64,000 nt of DNA from Proteus vulgaris (lineage in GTDB: Bacteria > Pseudomonadota > Gammaproteobacteria > Enterobacterales > Enterobacteriaceae). This document shows positions 52,516 to 60,670 of this stretch, piece after piece. The notes under the pieces were generated by a model. That model was not told the DNA's origin, did no database searches, and saw only the letters and a list, made by a program, of their open reading frames with translations. Numbering within the stretch: position 1 is the stretch's first letter; each line of letters begins with the position of its first letter. A program made the translations under genes and the position numbers. The DNA lies in NCBI GenBank assembly GCA_901472505.1, contig LR590468.1, positions 1,426,001 to 1,490,000 of the forward strand, in the 5' to 3' direction.

Positions 52516-52686
52516 TAATGTAATTTATCTATTAAATAACATACATAACTAATTGTCAGAGTAATAACATTAATGACACATTTTTAGCGATCTAACATAA
52601 AGATTAGATTCTGTAAAATTGTTTTTTTATAGATAAAATAACCTTGAGAAAGTAGATCTCTTTCAACATAGTTAGAAAAGAAAAAG

Positions 52687-53384
52687 CTAAAAAATGCACC
52701 CAAAATAAAAACAATGAAAAAAAACCATTAAATTTTGACTTCCTTCCATTGGTCTATTTTTTATAGCAACAGAAACCAATAAATAAAGAAAATAAAATAT
52801 AGTAGGTATAATAAATAAAAAAATCCGATGTTTAAATGAAAATCTAATTTTTTCAGCAAGAGAAAAATAATTAATATAACTTTCTATAGAGAGATACATT
52901 CCTATAGAAAAAATAATGAAAAGAACACCTGATACCAAATGCTAATATTTTTTATCGTTAATTAAATAACGTGTTGCATTCAGATATTTTCTAACAGAAG
53001 GTTCTCCAGAAAGATTTATATACCTATTACCATCTTTGCCAACATATTCAGTTGCAACAGTACCAATATTTTTTAACTCTACAATAAGTTTAATAACTAC
53101 TAAACTATCATTGATATTACCTGCAAAATTTGACATAAAATCCGTATAACCAAAAATTGTATTTTTCCATCGTTTATAGGGATTTGGGTCTGTTAAAACA
53201 TAAAGAAAATAAGCTCCTTCCTCAGCGGTTAATAATGCATAAATTTCTTCATTTTCACTAAGTTGTCGCCTTAGTTCTACATATTTATACTCATCTCGCT
53301 CCCAATAAGTTGGCTTACCATCGAAAGTATTATGCAGTGATAATCCTTTAGTTAACTCTATTTCTTCTGCTCATTACTCCACAT
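52687..53384 (-). pseudogene. Broken gene for an unknown membrane protein next to hcp
   Basis: On the minus strand a gene seems to start at ATG 53384 (MWSNEQKK, with AGGG upstream) but hits a stop at 53358. In the neighbouring frame the sequence continues without a break (IELTKGLSLHNTF, GKPTYWERDEYKYVELRRQL, AYFLYVLTDPNPYKRW, GNINDSLVVIKLIVEL) up to NDKKY at 52945, then a TAG codon at 52942-52944, and the same frame runs on into a hydrophobic part with two or three membrane helices (VSGVLFIIFSIGMYLSI, IFLFIIPTIFYFLYLLVSV). One deleted A in AAGAAA and one nonsense codon would explain this. The intact product would be about 232 residues. Not recognised; an immunity or effector role with hcp is only a guess. 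Confidence 0.6.
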
Positions 53385-53790
53385 CCATTTTCCCTACTCC
53401 TTTTTTCTTTTATTCAAAGAAATAAAAATAAACACCACATATAATCATTAATATACCTTAACATTTAAGTTTAAAAAACAAAGATTTTTTTAATCAAAAT
53501 ACATACCTATTTTCATCCGAAAATTAAAACAACCTATTATCAATTGATGTTTATTTTAGAATATATTTCTAAAATATTTAATATAAAACATCAAAACTAC
53601 GAGATCCTTTTTAACAATAAGTTTCACACTTATTCTTATATTTTAATGACAATACATTTTTCATTGAACCTTTCCTCTCTTATCCGTATTTTATTTCTCA
53701 TTGACGCAATCGATTACTTTTTTTAGGTGCAGTTATTGTTTTATTTGTGTAGGATAAAGCGAAAAACATTTTTTTTGGGATCTTTTGTCT
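53385..53790. other. AT-rich region upstream of adeP
   Basis: About 400 bases of very AT-rich sequence that separates the broken gene from adeP. A 60-codon frame (53544-53726) opening at TTG is composed mostly of Ile, Leu, Phe and Asn codons, expected by chance in such DNA, and is not called. The last part holds the PurR operator and the adeP promoter. Confidence 0.6.
53704..53719 (+). promoter_or_regulatory. PurR operator upstream of adeP
   Basis: ACGCAATCGATTACTT fits the PurR consensus ANGCAANCGNTTNCNT at every fixed position, about 70 bases before adeP. It is the second PurR site in the window, matching the one before xanP. Confidence 0.85.
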
Positions 53791-55149
53791 ATGAGCATGT
53801 CATCACCAAATTCTGATTCACAGGGTTTGCTCCAACGCCTGTTTAAGCTACAAGAACACGGCACAAACGCTCGCACCGAACTGATTGCGGGTATCACGAC
53901 TTTCTTAACGATGGTTTATATTATCTTCGTTAACCCTCAAATCCTTGCAGCTGCCAATATGGATATCAAAGCCGTCTTCGTGACGACCTGCTTAATTGCG
54001 GCTTTCGGCAGTATTTTAATGGGATTAGTAGCAAATTTACCTATTGCCGTTGCACCCGCGATGGGCCTAAACGCCTTCTTTGCCTTTGTGGTTGTTGGCG
54101 CAATGGGGTATTCATGGGAAGTCGCTATGGGGGCGATTTTCTGGGGGGCTGTAGGTCTATTTTTACTGACCCTTTTTCGTATTCGTTACTGGATAATCGC
54201 CCATATTCCACTGAATCTTCGAGTGGGGATTACTAGCGGTATCGGTCTTTTTATCGCCATGATGGGCTTAAAAAATTCCGGTATTATTATTCCTAACAAC
54301 GATACCATCGTCACTATCGGTAATTTTGCTTCTCATAATGTGTTATTAGGTGCTTTAGGCTTCTTTATTATTGCCATTCTTGCCGCACGTAATATTCATG
54401 CAGCCATCCTTATTTCTATTGTTATCACTACCGTTATTGGCCTTATTTTAGGTGATGTACAATATCAAGGTATCTTTGCTATGCCACCGTCTATCACCAC
54501 TGTAGTCGGTAAAGTGGATATTGTTGGTGCGTTAGATATTGGTCTTTCTGGCGTTATTTTTGCCTTTATGTTGGTTAACTTATTTGACTCTTCTGGCACA
54601 TTAATTGGTGTGACAGATAAAGCAGGCTTAACGGATGAGAAAGGCAAGTTTCCACGAATGAAACAAGCGTTATACGTCGATAGCTTAAGTTCTGTTGCAG
54701 GCTCTGCAATGGGAACATCTTCTGTTACTGCCTTTATTGAAAGTACTTCAGGGGTTTCAGTCGGTGGACGTACCGGTTTAACTGCGGTTGTTGTGGGTAT
54801 TCTTTTCTTACTTGCTATTTTCTTATCACCACTTGCAGGTATGGTGCCAAGCTACGCAACGGCTGGTGCATTAATTTATGTGGGTGTATTAATGACCTCA
54901 AGCCTTACACGCGTGAAATGGGATGATTTAACAGAATCCGTGCCTGCCTTTATCACTGCAGTCATGATGCCATTTAGTTTCTCAATCACCGAAGGTATCG
55001 CGCTTGGCTTCATTGCTTATTGTGTAATGAAAGTAGGGACTTTCCGCTGGAAAGAAATTAACCTGTGTGTTGTGATTGTTTCACTGCTGTTTATTTTAAA
55101 AATATTACTGATTGATACTCATGTTATTGATTTAAATTCTTTATTTTAA
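53791..55149 (+). CDS. adeP: Adenine permease AdeP (YieG)
   Basis: This 452-residue NCS2/AzgA-family proton symporter imports adenine. It matches E. coli YieG/AdeP nearly along its full length: RLFKLQEHGTNARTELIAG, FLTMVYIIFVNPQIL, NLPIAVAPAMGLNAFFAF, FMLVNLFDSSGTLIGVTDKAG, MGTSSVTAFIESTSGVSVGGR and TESVPAFITAVMMPFSFSI (shown as separate segments). AzgA proteins have about 12-14 helices. ATG 53791 is preferred over TTG 53785. PurR control is visible upstream; a strong terminator follows. Confidence 0.93.
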   Translation: MSMSSPNSDSQGLLQRLFKLQEHGTNARTELIAGITTFLTMVYIIFVNPQILAAANMDIKAVFVTTCLIAAFGSILMGLVANLPIAVAPAMGLNAFFAFVVVGAMGYSWEVAMGAIFWGAVGLFLLTLFRIRYWIIAHIPLNLRVGITSGIGLFIAMMGLKNSGIIIPNNDTIVTIGNFASHNVLLGALGFFIIAILAARNIHAAILISIVITTVIGLILGDVQYQGIFAMPPSITTVVGKVDIVGALDIGLSGVIFAFMLVNLFDSSGTLIGVTDKAGLTDEKGKFPRMKQALYVDSLSSVAGSAMGTSSVTAFIESTSGVSVGGRTGLTAVVVGILFLLAIFLSPLAGMVPSYATAGALIYVGVLMTSSLTRVKWDDLTESVPAFITAVMMPFSFSITEGIALGFIAYCVMKVGTFRWKEINLCVVIVSLLFILKILLIDTHVIDLNSLF

Positions 55150-55183
55150 TATTCAATAAATCAGAGTAATCATAATAACGAAC

Positions 55184-55211
55184 AAAACGGCACAGATAAG
55201 TGCCGTTTTTT
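55184..55211 (+). terminator. Terminator of adeP
   Basis: AACGGCAC pairs with GTGCCGTT around AGATAA, followed by TTTT. ydhR starts 19 bases further on, so ydhR needs its own promoter or read-through. Confidence 0.85.
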
Positions 55212-55229
55212 ATAAGAAAAGAGGTGATC

Positions 55230-55541
55230 ATGCACGTTCTTCTACAAGTCGATTTCCCTTATCAGGGCCCTTTTGGTGATGAAATGACACAAACTATGGA
55301 TACATTATCTTCATCAATTAACCAAGAGCCCGGTTTTATTTGGAAAATTTGGACTGAAAATAAAGAGACACAAAAAGCAGGTGGTATTTACCTTTTTACT
55401 TCGAAAGAAGAGGCTCTCGCTTATCTAGAGAAACACCGTACCCGTTTAAAATCTTTTGGTATTCCAGAAGTGCGTGGGGAAATTTTCTCAGTGAATCAGG
55501 CCTTAAGTTTACAAAACCAAGCTTCTTTTCTGTCAAAATAA
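55230..55541 (+). CDS. ydhR: YdhR-family putative mono-oxygenase
   Basis: This 103-residue cytosolic protein with a dimeric alpha/beta barrel (ABM-like) fold matches E. coli YdhR: MHVLLQVDFPYQGPFGDEM, SINQEPGFIWKIWTEN, AGGIYLFTSKEEALAYLEKH and the LSLQNQA tail. The start at 55230 has GAGGTGATC upstream. A mono-oxygenase role is suggested by fold only. It follows adeP after a terminator and converges with the acetyltransferase gene. Confidence 0.88.
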   Translation: MHVLLQVDFPYQGPFGDEMTQTMDTLSSSINQEPGFIWKIWTENKETQKAGGIYLFTSKEEALAYLEKHRTRLKSFGIPEVRGEIFSVNQALSLQNQASFLSK

Positions 55542-55576
55542 TAAAAAAGCACAAGTGTTATCTGTCACTTGTGCTG
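55541..55576 (-). terminator. Terminator of the GT39/GNAT operon
   Basis: On the minus strand AGCACAAGTG pairs with CACTTGTGCT, followed by TTTTTTATTATT. It lies just past the acetyltransferase stop and also close to the ydhR stop on the other strand. Confidence 0.85.
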
Positions 55577-55592
55577 TTTAACAGCATAATAA

Positions 55593-56138
55593 TTACGCTT
55601 TTGACGGCAATAATAACCCAAAAATAGCAGAGTCTGATACTTCATCACCTACTACCCAACGCTGTTTAAGATACCCTTCTTGTTCAAAACCCAATTTCGC
55701 TAATAAAGCAGCTGATGCCTTATTATCAGGATGAATATCCGCTTCTAAACGACGAACCGCTAAATGTGTTTGAAGATAATCAATAAATGCGACCATGGCT
55801 TCCTTCATGATCCCTTTGCCTTGATAAGCCATATCAAGGCAATACCCAACCTCCCCTCGTCGAGAACTCGGATAATGATTAAAGAAAACACACATCCCCA
55901 TTAATGCATTTGTCTCTTTGTCTATCACCGCTAAACGCAGATACTCTTTTCTTTCCATATGCGTAATATCTTGAATGATATCTTGTTGCGCTTCTTGAAG
56001 TGATTGCCAAGGAAGGTGGCTCCAGTAACGTGTGACTTCAGGTGAACGCATAATATTAAACCAATCTTCAGCATCACCCATTTCAAAGGGACGCAAAATC
56101 AATCTAGGGGTTTCAACCTGAATATCAGCATAACGCAT
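55593..56138 (-). CDS. RimJ/RimL-type GNAT acetyltransferase
   Basis: This 181-residue protein has the GNAT fold: ETPRLILRPFEMGDAEDW at the start, motif A around GEVGYCLDMAYQGKGIMKEAM (pyrophosphate loop Q-G-K-G) and motif B LEADIHPDNKASAALLAKLGF. This RimJ/RimL/YjcK type acetylates N-terminal amines of proteins or small amines. Its ATG lies three bases after the stop of the glycosyltransferase gene, so the two are one operon. Substrate unknown. Confidence 0.88.
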   Translation of the reverse strand: MRYADIQVETPRLILRPFEMGDAEDWFNIMRSPEVTRYWSHLPWQSLQEAQQDIIQDITHMERKEYLRLAVIDKETNALMGMCVFFNHYPSSRRGEVGYCLDMAYQGKGIMKEAMVAFIDYLQTHLAVRRLEADIHPDNKASAALLAKLGFEQEGYLKQRWVVGDEVSDSAIFGLLLPSKA

Positions 56139-56141
56139 TTT

Positions 56142-57614
56142 CTACTTTTCCTTATGAGTGTTTGGAGCCACAAATGCAATACAAACGGGCTCTGCAATAG
56201 CATTTGGCTCAGCACGAAACATTATCTCTTGAGTATCAGCTATTTTTAAACTCGGCCAGTACTTTAATCCTTTATCAAAAGAGGCTTTTTCACAGTAATA
56301 GCCGACTTCGCTGATCAATACGACGCCTTTTTCTTCTAATTGTTGAAGCGTGATATAACGATTATAGATATTAGGTGGTTGTACATTCTCTTCTAATATC
56401 CACGGTTGCGAAGATAGAGGCCTATCTTTACCATAAAAAGTCACCCATTCATGCATATATTCGCCTCCCACATACGCTAATGGCGTGTGATAATGTTGAT
56501 GCCAAGCTTGCTCAACATCTTGCACAAATGTTTTGATACCAATAAACTTTTGACCCGCATTACGCACATTAGCAGCTTGTACGACGGTATAGCCAGAAAC
56601 AACTAACATGCCAAAAACACCTAAACCATACAATACACCACGCAATGAGCGCTTAGGCATGACACTGATTGAACCCACAAAAAGCGCCGTCGCTATCGAC
56701 ACAAATGGCTGTAACCACTCAGTGATACGACCACCTTCATGAAAGCTAAACCAAGTAAAAATAATCGCTAATGGAAATAACAAAATAAAATTCAGCAATT
56801 GACTATCTTGAGATGCAGACCAACTTAATCGACCACCATAAAGGCGCAATATTCCCCACATCAAAATAACGGGATAAAAAACTGTCAATGCTGCACGAGT
56901 CGTACGCAAATTAAAACGGCTTTCTATTTGAGAATCGACCCATTTAAATGCAGCAAAATCGGTTTGCCATAACCAAATAAAATTAGGGATAACAAAAGCA
57001 AGCCAAATCGCAATAGCCACATAAAAATAAGGTGACCGATAACTCACTCGCACTTTAGGTACAAATAGACTCAATAAAAAGACAGAGCCCATAAAAGCTA
57101 GTGATGAATATTTTCCCATAGTGGCAATGCCCATAACAATGGCAAAGCCAATCCAATATTTTTGATTGTCATTAATTGCGCAAAGGAAAAAATAAAGTGC
57201 CCAAGCCCAGCAACCGACTAGAATATAGTTATCGTTATAAGGGATAATATCAAAATTGATAATGCCAGATAAATTAAGCCCTAACATAGCAAACCATGCT
57301 AGATTAATGTTGCGTGTCAATTTATAAGCTAAATTCCAAACGCCCAATAACCCAATGGCAATCACAATAAAGTGGATAAAATACCAATAAAAGCTAAAAT
57401 CGACACCGCCATAAATAGCAGGTGACATTATAAAACCTACAAACCAAGGATTTTTAGGAGAGCCCCAGCCCCCATTGGTTCCCCAATTGACCGCTTCTAC
57501 GGCATCATAAGGTACCGTAGGATCAAAGAGATAGCTGACTAAGATCCAGAGTGTCGCATAGCCAATAACCCACCAATATACTGGTTTACGCAATTGCGCA
57601 GATGATAATGTCAT
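56142..57614 (-). CDS. GT39-like membrane glycosyltransferase
   Basis: This 490-residue inner-membrane protein has about ten or eleven helices, and a large C-terminal periplasmic part (about residues 360-490). It resembles ArnT/PMT-type GT39/GT-C enzymes that move a sugar from polyprenyl phosphate: an acidic loop after TM1 (FDPTVPYDAVEAVNWG) holds the putative catalytic aspartate, and GKYSSLAFMGSVFLL belongs to the membrane core. The C-terminal part (AYVGGEYMHEWVTFYGKDRP, RYITLQQLEEKG) is seen in putative LPS-modifying relatives. No arn genes are near, so lipid A-arabinose transfer is not implied. First gene of a pair with the acetyltransferase. Confidence 0.82.
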   Translation of the reverse strand: MTLSSAQLRKPVYWWVIGYATLWILVSYLFDPTVPYDAVEAVNWGTNGGWGSPKNPWFVGFIMSPAIYGGVDFSFYWYFIHFIVIAIGLLGVWNLAYKLTRNINLAWFAMLGLNLSGIINFDIIPYNDNYILVGCWAWALYFFLCAINDNQKYWIGFAIVMGIATMGKYSSLAFMGSVFLLSLFVPKVRVSYRSPYFYVAIAIWLAFVIPNFIWLWQTDFAAFKWVDSQIESRFNLRTTRAALTVFYPVILMWGILRLYGGRLSWSASQDSQLLNFILLFPLAIIFTWFSFHEGGRITEWLQPFVSIATALFVGSISVMPKRSLRGVLYGLGVFGMLVVSGYTVVQAANVRNAGQKFIGIKTFVQDVEQAWHQHYHTPLAYVGGEYMHEWVTFYGKDRPLSSQPWILEENVQPPNIYNRYITLQQLEEKGVVLISEVGYYCEKASFDKGLKYWPSLKIADTQEIMFRAEPNAIAEPVCIAFVAPNTHKEK

Positions 57615-57802
57615 AATAAATAGAAAGTTAAGTTGATTAATTTAGTTTTATCATTAGAGAAAGTCACAATACCGTAAAGTATAGTGAAATGAACCGCACA
57701 TTGTACGTGAGCAAAAATTAAATTGTCTTAAATTTGCGCTTTTATTGAAAATTTGTTTCTGATAGATTGCGCAACCAAGAAGATCACTATCGAGTTACCA
57801 TT

Positions 57803-58304
57803 ATGAATATGATTAAAAGAAAGCCCGCCACAGCTAAAACACGTAAAAAATCACGTGAAGAGCTGAACGCGGAAGGACGTGAACGTAAACGTCAAAAGAA
57901 ACACCGTGGCAATCCTGCCGGTAACCGTCAGCAGGAAGCGGAAAATAAACAGCAAGCTAAAAATACAGCGCCGAAAGATCCACGCATTGGTAGCAAAAAA
58001 CCCATCCCTCTAATTGTGGGTGATGCACCAAAAGTTGCGAAGAAAAAACCTGCGCCAGCCAAAGTAGAACCTGTTCGTTTAACACCAGAACAAGAATTAG
58101 ACTTGTTAGAAAACGATGCACGTTTAGATGAATTACTATCTCGTCTTGAAAACGGTGAAAAAACTTAACGCTGAAGAACAGGCTTATACTGAAAAAACCC
58201 TTGATCGTATTGACGAATTAATGGTTGAACTGGGTATTGAGTTTGAAGATGATGACGATGAAGAAAAAACAGAAGACATCATGCAATTACTGAAAGGTAA
58301 ATAA
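57803..58304 (+). pseudogene. yihI: Der GTPase-activating protein YihI, frameshifted
   Basis: YihI binds the ribosome-assembly GTPase Der. The first frame encodes a basic N-terminus ([30 protein letters not shown]), [14 protein letters not shown] and the acidic [28 protein letters not shown], then stops at 58168 with residue Thr. The next frame continues exactly as the rest of YihI would: [45 protein letters not shown], to 58304. The break is a run of six A in GGTGAAAAAACTTAACG; five A would restore one frame of 166 residues. It could be a real mutation, a sequencing error, or unusual decoding. In E. coli yihI is next to hemN; here it is over 20 kb away. Confidence 0.85.
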
Positions 58305-58341
58305 TCAAAAGGCTAATCATTCGCCTTAATTACCTTATATC

Positions 58342-58382
58342 CAACAGATATCAATAATTTATTGATATCTGTTGTTTTTTAT
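58342..58382 (+). terminator. Terminator of yihI
   Basis: CAACAGATATCAAT at 58342 pairs with ATTGATATCTGTTG around AATTT, followed by TTTTTT. A 14-bp perfect stem. Confidence 0.93.
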
Positions 58383-58529
58383 CAAGACACCCCTTCTCTA
58401 CTTTTCATGCTCTCATATCATCAACGATAGGTTAAATACCCCTCTCAAGCTCAGATAACTCTATCTATTCCTCTTTTGTTATCCCTGATATCCTATTTTT
58501 CTATCTTTTATATACGAGTGATAAAAAAT

Positions 58530-59720
58530 ATGGATAACAGACAGCAGTACTTAGATATCGCAGCCGGGCAAGGAGAAAAAGTGCCCTCTCGTATAGTGGC
58601 TTTCCCTGCCCAGCCACTAAACTATGCGCTTATTGAACAACGCCTAGAAGAACAAACGGATTATACTGACGGTGAAATCAATTATTTGAGTGAAAATATT
58701 GATGATGGTTTTTTTTATCGTTGCCAACATGGTGATGCTGAATTACATTTTTTTGTCTGCCTTTACCCTCGCGATGAAAATTATGAAATACGTCCAATGT
58801 ATTCAACAGATGAACTCACACCACAACGCTTAGCGCACGCGAATGCCACAACCCAAGATTTATTATTAGAAACACTCTTTACTGAGACGTTACATCCTTT
58901 AGCAAGTTACCGCCATCAACTGAATTTTCTAAACATTATCGCGCCTGAAATGGTTTTGGCATTAGATGAATCCGCAGCAGGTAAAGCCTTAACACCAGAA
59001 TGGATCCGCTTCCAACTAGAAACACCCGATCTTTATCCCGAAGTAGAAAGTCTGTATGTTATTCATGCTGTTTATGATACAGAAAACGATCCACCCACCA
59101 TGTTCTGGTTCCATACTCATGGATTAGCGCGTTGTGGCTTAACTGAAGTTGATTTAGTGATCCCAAGTATGCTGGAATCTTACTACGGCATTCCCGATCT
59201 TTTCCGTTGTTTTGTCAATAACAGTATCAATCATCGCCAGATTGAATTTGCAGAGCCAATGCTTTGTGGACAAACATCTTCAGGATTAGAATACCTTGTT
59301 GCCTTACCTTTTGAAGAGGGTATCCGCCATGTCAATCAATCGACGCCTCTTGATAGCCTTAGACCTTTAGAAGAGATGCGTTACGACATCGAAGGGGCAC
59401 CAAATGGTATTTTCTTGGGTGATTTAGCCGATCGTGATGAATATCATCAACATCCATCTTCCATGCTATTTAGAACCAATGAAGAAAACCCAGTTTTAGA
59501 AACCTTCTTTAGAGGTTATGAAGAACAACAAGCGATGATGCTACTGCGCAGTAATGAAGAAACCTACGAGATGTCTGAAAAAGCCAAGCGACGCTGGGAA
59601 TACTTCGTTTCTATGTTTGATAACTACAATCAACCGCCTGTTGAGAAAAAAAGTGGTTTCCTCTCTAAGTTATTAGGAAAAGACAAACCTGAAGAGACCG
59701 AAACCCTTGGCAGTTTATGA
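58530..59720 (+). CDS. DUF4026-family protein
   Basis: This 396-residue cytosolic protein begins at MDNRQQYLDIAAGQG (58530). It has no signal peptide or membrane helices. Segments such as WFHTHGLARCGLTEVDLVIPS (His, Cys), DLFRCFVNNSI and DLADRDEYHQHPSSMLFR look conserved and are typical of DUF4026 proteins. The end is a charged linker (KKSGFLSKLLGKDKPEETET). Its stop overlaps the ATG of a small DUF2314-like gene, so translation is coupled and the two may act as one unit. Function unknown. Confidence 0.8.
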   Translation: MDNRQQYLDIAAGQGEKVPSRIVAFPAQPLNYALIEQRLEEQTDYTDGEINYLSENIDDGFFYRCQHGDAELHFFVCLYPRDENYEIRPMYSTDELTPQRLAHANATTQDLLLETLFTETLHPLASYRHQLNFLNIIAPEMVLALDESAAGKALTPEWIRFQLETPDLYPEVESLYVIHAVYDTENDPPTMFWFHTHGLARCGLTEVDLVIPSMLESYYGIPDLFRCFVNNSINHRQIEFAEPMLCGQTSSGLEYLVALPFEEGIRHVNQSTPLDSLRPLEEMRYDIEGAPNGIFLGDLADRDEYHQHPSSMLFRTNEENPVLETFFRGYEEQQAMMLLRSNEETYEMSEKAKRRWEYFVSMFDNYNQPPVEKKSGFLSKLLGKDKPEETETLGSL

Positions 59721-59974
59721 TCAAGTTCGGTATTCCTTATGGTGAAGGGGAAGAAAAAGAGCTAGAGCATATGTGGTTTGTACCACAATCTCGTGATGGA
59801 GATACCATTTATGCCAAACTACTCAATGTGCCATTTTATGTTGAAGAGATGCAAGAAGGTGAAATCTATCCCATTAATACAGACTTAATGACTGACTGGA
59901 TGGTTTCCTATGAAGAGAATAGTTATACCCCAAACAATATTTACCAACTTTTTAGCCATCAGCAAACGCACTAA
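59717..59974 (+). CDS. DUF2314-like small protein
   Basis: This 85-residue protein matches the C-terminal style of DUF2314 domains: ELEHMWFVPQSRDGDTIYAKLLNVPFYVEEMQEGEIYPIN (partly) then DWMVSYEENS and TPNNIYQL. It overlaps the DUF4026 gene by four bases (ATGA). In DUF4026 relatives a DUF2314 domain can follow in one chain, so a split or frameshifted fusion is possible. Function unknown. Confidence 0.75.
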   Translation: MIKFGIPYGEGEEKELEHMWFVPQSRDGDTIYAKLLNVPFYVEEMQEGEIYPINTDLMTDWMVSYEENSYTPNNIYQLFSHQQTH

Positions 59975-60252
59975 TTAGCTAACGATTTCGCCATTCTAAT
60001 GCGAGTACCTCATTTAAAATAACGAGAGACTCGCTTTTCTACTTCCTATGAAATCTACGTTCATCTTGTAACCCGTTAACATCATTAATTGATTGTTATT
60101 TTGTTGCTACATTGACATTTCAACTCTTCACATTTTGTTTTTGTCTAGTAACAGATGAATCAAACAGCCTAATTTCCTCCCAATATCTTTTCTCTGGTTG
60201 ATTTAAATCAAGTGCAGAACAGCCTAGAGTAGGCTAAATTATACCCAATAAG

Positions 60253-60271
60253 GATAATTATAATTCTCATT
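60253..60271 (+). promoter_or_regulatory. Fur-box-like site (distal)
   Basis: GATAATTATAATTCTCATT resembles the Fur consensus GATAATGATAATCATTATC, sharing about 14 of 19 positions. It lies about 115 bases before feoA. Confidence 0.6.
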
Positions 60272-60331
60272 AGCATTAAAAATATTTATTATAATTAACC
60301 TGACTCTTATTATGTGAATTTTTATATACGT

Positions 60332-60353
60332 TAATAATTATCAGTATCATTAT
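60332..60353 (+). promoter_or_regulatory. Fur-box-like site (proximal)
   Basis: TAATAATTATCAGTATCATTAT contains overlapping NATAAT/ATTATN hexamer pairs of a Fur box, 32 bases before the feoA start. Iron-loaded Fur bound here would block feoABC transcription. Confidence 0.65.
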
Positions 60354-60385
60354 TTTTTGTATCAATATTCGTGGAAGAACGATTT

Positions 60386-60622
60386 ATGTCACTGATCCCA
60401 AATCACAGTTATAAAATCTTGAGCTACTCACCTCAGATTAGTCCTGCATACAGACAGAAGTTGTTATCTTTAGGTATGTTGCCTGGCGCTGTGTTTAACG
60501 TTATTCGTATCGCGCCACTGGGTGATCCTATTCAAATAGAAACACACCGAGTGTCCCTTATTTTGAGAAAAAAAGATCTCGCACTTATTAACCTTAGCGA
60601 AGTGGTTCATAGCGAAAAATAA
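60386..60622 (+). CDS. feoA: Ferrous iron transport accessory protein FeoA
   Basis: This 78-residue SH3-like cytosolic protein is needed for FeoB-mediated Fe(II) uptake. It is close to E. coli FeoA (75): [48 protein letters not shown] (partly quoted). The start at [10 protein letters not shown] (60386) is preferred to an upstream ATG by length. First gene of feoABC, under two Fur-like boxes; feoB follows after 48 bases. Confidence 0.95.
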   Translation: MSLIPNHSYKILSYSPQISPAYRQKLLSLGMLPGAVFNVIRIAPLGDPIQIETHRVSLILRKKDLALINLSEVVHSEK

Positions 60623-60670
60623 TCGTTATCTCTCATTCAACCAGGCAAGACAACTATTGGCATCACTATT

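Larger units (their letters stand above)
59975..60385. other. Region upstream of feoA
   Basis: About 410 bases, AT-rich, without a coding frame. It carries two Fur-box-like sequences (60253-60271 and 60332-60353). No strong terminator was seen behind the DUF2314-like gene. Confidence 0.6.

Noticed and set aside
53544-53726. A 60-codon frame upstream of adeP
   Set aside because: Composition (Ile, Leu, Phe, Asn) fits AT-rich chance sequence; no binding site; overlaps the PurR operator region.
58150-58175. Programmed frameshift in yihI
   Set aside because: The run of six A is short for transcriptional slippage and is not in the frame needed for a classic A AAA AAC -1 site; a +1 shift would be required. 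A mutation or sequencing error is more likely.
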